Below are positions 62,821 through 64,000 of a stretch of DNA of 64,000 bases, one piece after another (the stretch's first letter is position 1; each line of letters opens with the position of its first letter). The stretch covers positions 246,863 to 310,862 of the forward strand of contig NZ_JABEKU010000002.1 of assembly GCF_013283665.1 (NCBI RefSeq), given 5' to 3'. The position numbers and the translations under genes are program-made. The notes under the pieces were generated by a model that was not told the DNA's origin, did no database searches, and saw only the letters and a program-made list of their open reading frames with translations. The stretch is from Ensifer sesbaniae (lineage in GTDB: Bacteria > Pseudomonadota > Alphaproteobacteria > Rhizobiales > Rhizobiaceae).

Positions 62821-63516
62821 TCATCCGTAGCGCCGTTGACCGAGCCATTCACGGATGGAGGCGCCGAGCCGCTGCGGCGCCTCCATGGGGACCATGTGCG
62901 CTGTATTCTCGATAATTTCGAAACTTGAACCGACGATGCCTTGGTGAAGCTCGAGCGCCTCGGTTCGTGACCTCAATCGGTCCTGCTCTCCCGCGATGAC
63001 GAGACTTGGACACCGGATCGCCTTCAGATTATCCCGTTCGTCTCGTCGATCGATGAGCGATTGTCTGCGAAAGACGTCGCCGCCCAATCGCTGCCCTGCG
63101 GCTAGGATGCGCGCAATGATGTCCGTGCGTTCTGCATTAGCGGGATGCAGTGACGACGCCACGGCCGCCCTGCTCAGCCCCCTGAAGACGGCACCGCCTG
63201 ACTGTCCAGCGATTGCGGCCTTCCGCTGAAGCTCAACGTTGCTATCGCCGCGTGCGGAGGTGGCGATAAGGACGAGGGCGGTGACCCGATCGCCAGCCTG
63301 CCGGACGATTTCGCGAGCGACGTATCCTCCCATAGAAAAGCCCACGAGCACGAACTCCGACGGTGCTTCCGAGAGAGCCCGGCGGGCCATCGCCGCTATC
63401 GAGCCGTCCTGCGAAAGATCGGCACACGTCGCCGGGCCATATGCGGCCAACGCGGGGACCACGTCGCGCCAGAGATCGGCATCGAGCATGAAACCCGGAA
63501 CCAGAAGCATTGCCAT
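62821..63516 (-). CDS. Alpha/beta fold hydrolase
   Basis: The 231-residue protein has the alpha/beta hydrolase pattern: LLVPGFMLDADLWRDVVPAL, nucleophile elbow VLVGFSMGGYVAREI (serine near residue 82), acid in LVIAGEQDRLR and catalytic histidine in IENTAHMVPMEAP. It is close to the short peroxidase/esterase-like group. The gene is convergent with the dad operon and has no obvious partner. Start ATG 63516 is uncertain as no strong ribosome-binding site is visible. Substrate unknown. Confidence 0.88.
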   Translation of the reverse strand: MAMLLVPGFMLDADLWRDVVPALAAYGPATCADLSQDGSIAAMARRALSEAPSEFVLVGFSMGGYVAREIVRQAGDRVTALVLIATSARGDSNVELQRKAAIAGQSGGAVFRGLSRAAVASSLHPANAERTDIIARILAAGQRLGGDVFRRQSLIDRRDERDNLKAIRCPSLVIAGEQDRLRSRTEALELHQGIVGSSFEIIENTAHMVPMEAPQRLGASIREWLGQRRYG

Positions 63517-63766
63517 GTTTCGCCACCTCGTCGTGCACGTCGACGATATCGGAAGAAGGAAGGCAAGTCGTCAAGCCACGCACTGCCACCGGAGCGCGAA
63601 GACGGGAATGTCTTTATCATTCGGGCCGAAGCGCCATGCTTGAACAGCGGAGATGTCGCGCGCTGGAGACGAATGGATAAACAAACTCCATATGGATGTC
63701 TGCAAGGCTCAACTTCGAGCGACTCAACTCCAGTTCATCAAGCCTGTTGTAATCCTTCTCAAACCC

Positions 63767-64000
63767 TCACGACAGTGGAGGTTTCGCAGCCCGGGCCAGC
63801 GGTTCGGGCGCAGCTAATGCGACTTGCGGTATCAGCGTTCTGGATTGGAATCGCGAGGCAATCCCGAACCAGATCATTAGTGTTGCCGCATAGGAGACGT
63901 AGGCATCCACGGCATAGTGCCAGCCCAGATGTATCGACCCCAAAAATATTAGAACAAAATGGACCTTGAGCGCCCATTGTATGACGGAGTGAAAGCCTCT
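63767..64000 (-). CDS. PAP2-superfamily membrane protein, C-terminal part (cut by window edge)
   Basis: A minus-strand frame enters from the right edge and ends at 63767. It reads GFHSVIQWALKVHFVLIFLG, then SIHLGWHYAVDAYVSYAATL and a hydrophobic helix MIWFGIASRF, then a short tail. HLGWHYAVDAY is the third conserved motif of PAP2/inositolphosphotransferase-like (Aur1-type) proteins, with the catalytic histidine and aspartate. It would be a lipid phosphatase or phospholipid head-group transferase in the inner membrane. The start and first motifs lie outside the window, so completeness cannot be judged. Confidence 0.75.
   Translation of the reverse strand, partial: RGFHSVIQWALKVHFVLIFLGSIHLGWHYAVDAYVSYAATLMIWFGIASRFQSRTLIPQVALAAPEPLARAAKPPLS

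Overview
The window reads as one stretch of an alphaproteobacterial genome, most likely a fast-growing rhizobium of the Ensifer/Sinorhizobium/Rhizobium type. This is inferred from the GC-rich codon use, the density of ABC solute uptake operons, a pseudoazurin, an exopolysaccharide cluster and several small proteins of rhizobial type. No rRNA, tRNA, CRISPR array, transposase or replication gene was seen. The content (uptake, catabolism, surface polysaccharide) would fit a megaplasmid or chromid, but this cannot be proven here. A gene is cut at each end: a cNMP-binding patatin phospholipase on the left and a PAP2-type membrane protein on the right.

Layout. 1-6.6 kb: patatin lipase, MgtC-type membrane protein, pseudoazurin under an FNR-like box, then a MarR regulator with a cysteine-rich tail and a stress/redox series (AhpD-like, thioredoxin-fold, glutamine amidotransferase, MOSC). 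6.7-15.9 kb: a sulfur-acquisition island with two related FAD/NAD(P) proteins, an SsuD-type sulfonate monooxygenase, a flavin reductase, an RBBP9-type hydrolase and the sulfate importer cysT-cysW-cysA without a binding-protein gene. 16-19.3 kb: small genes, a CsbD remnant and an L,D-transpeptidase.

19.4-30.3 kb: a nine-gene minus-strand operon: LacI regulator, two permeases, solute-binding protein, two ADP-ribosylglycohydrolase-family proteins, ABC ATPase, class III CoA-transferase and CitE-like lyase. It reads as uptake of a glycosylated compound, glycosidic cleavage, CoA activation and carbon-carbon cleavage, and it carries a LacI-type operator pair with one copy inside the first permease gene. 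I consider it the best candidate for an undescribed pathway. 30.5-39.1 kb: a second ABC operon (binding protein, two permeases, small membrane protein, two different ATPases, fused dihydroxyacetone-type kinase) facing its own LacI regulator across two 18-bp operators.

39.1-58.2 kb: a surface polysaccharide cluster with a polysaccharide deacetylase, a double GT2 protein, a single GT2, an epimerase, a GNAT-like protein, two very large Sel1-repeat proteins, a polytopic membrane protein, a flippase fused to a kinase-like domain, a GH16 glucanase and a POTRA protein anchored by helices instead of a barrel. 58.5-64 kb: a VapBC-type toxin-antitoxin pair, the D-alanine catabolic set (Lrp regulator, alanine racemase, DadA, RidA), an alpha/beta hydrolase and the truncated PAP2 protein.
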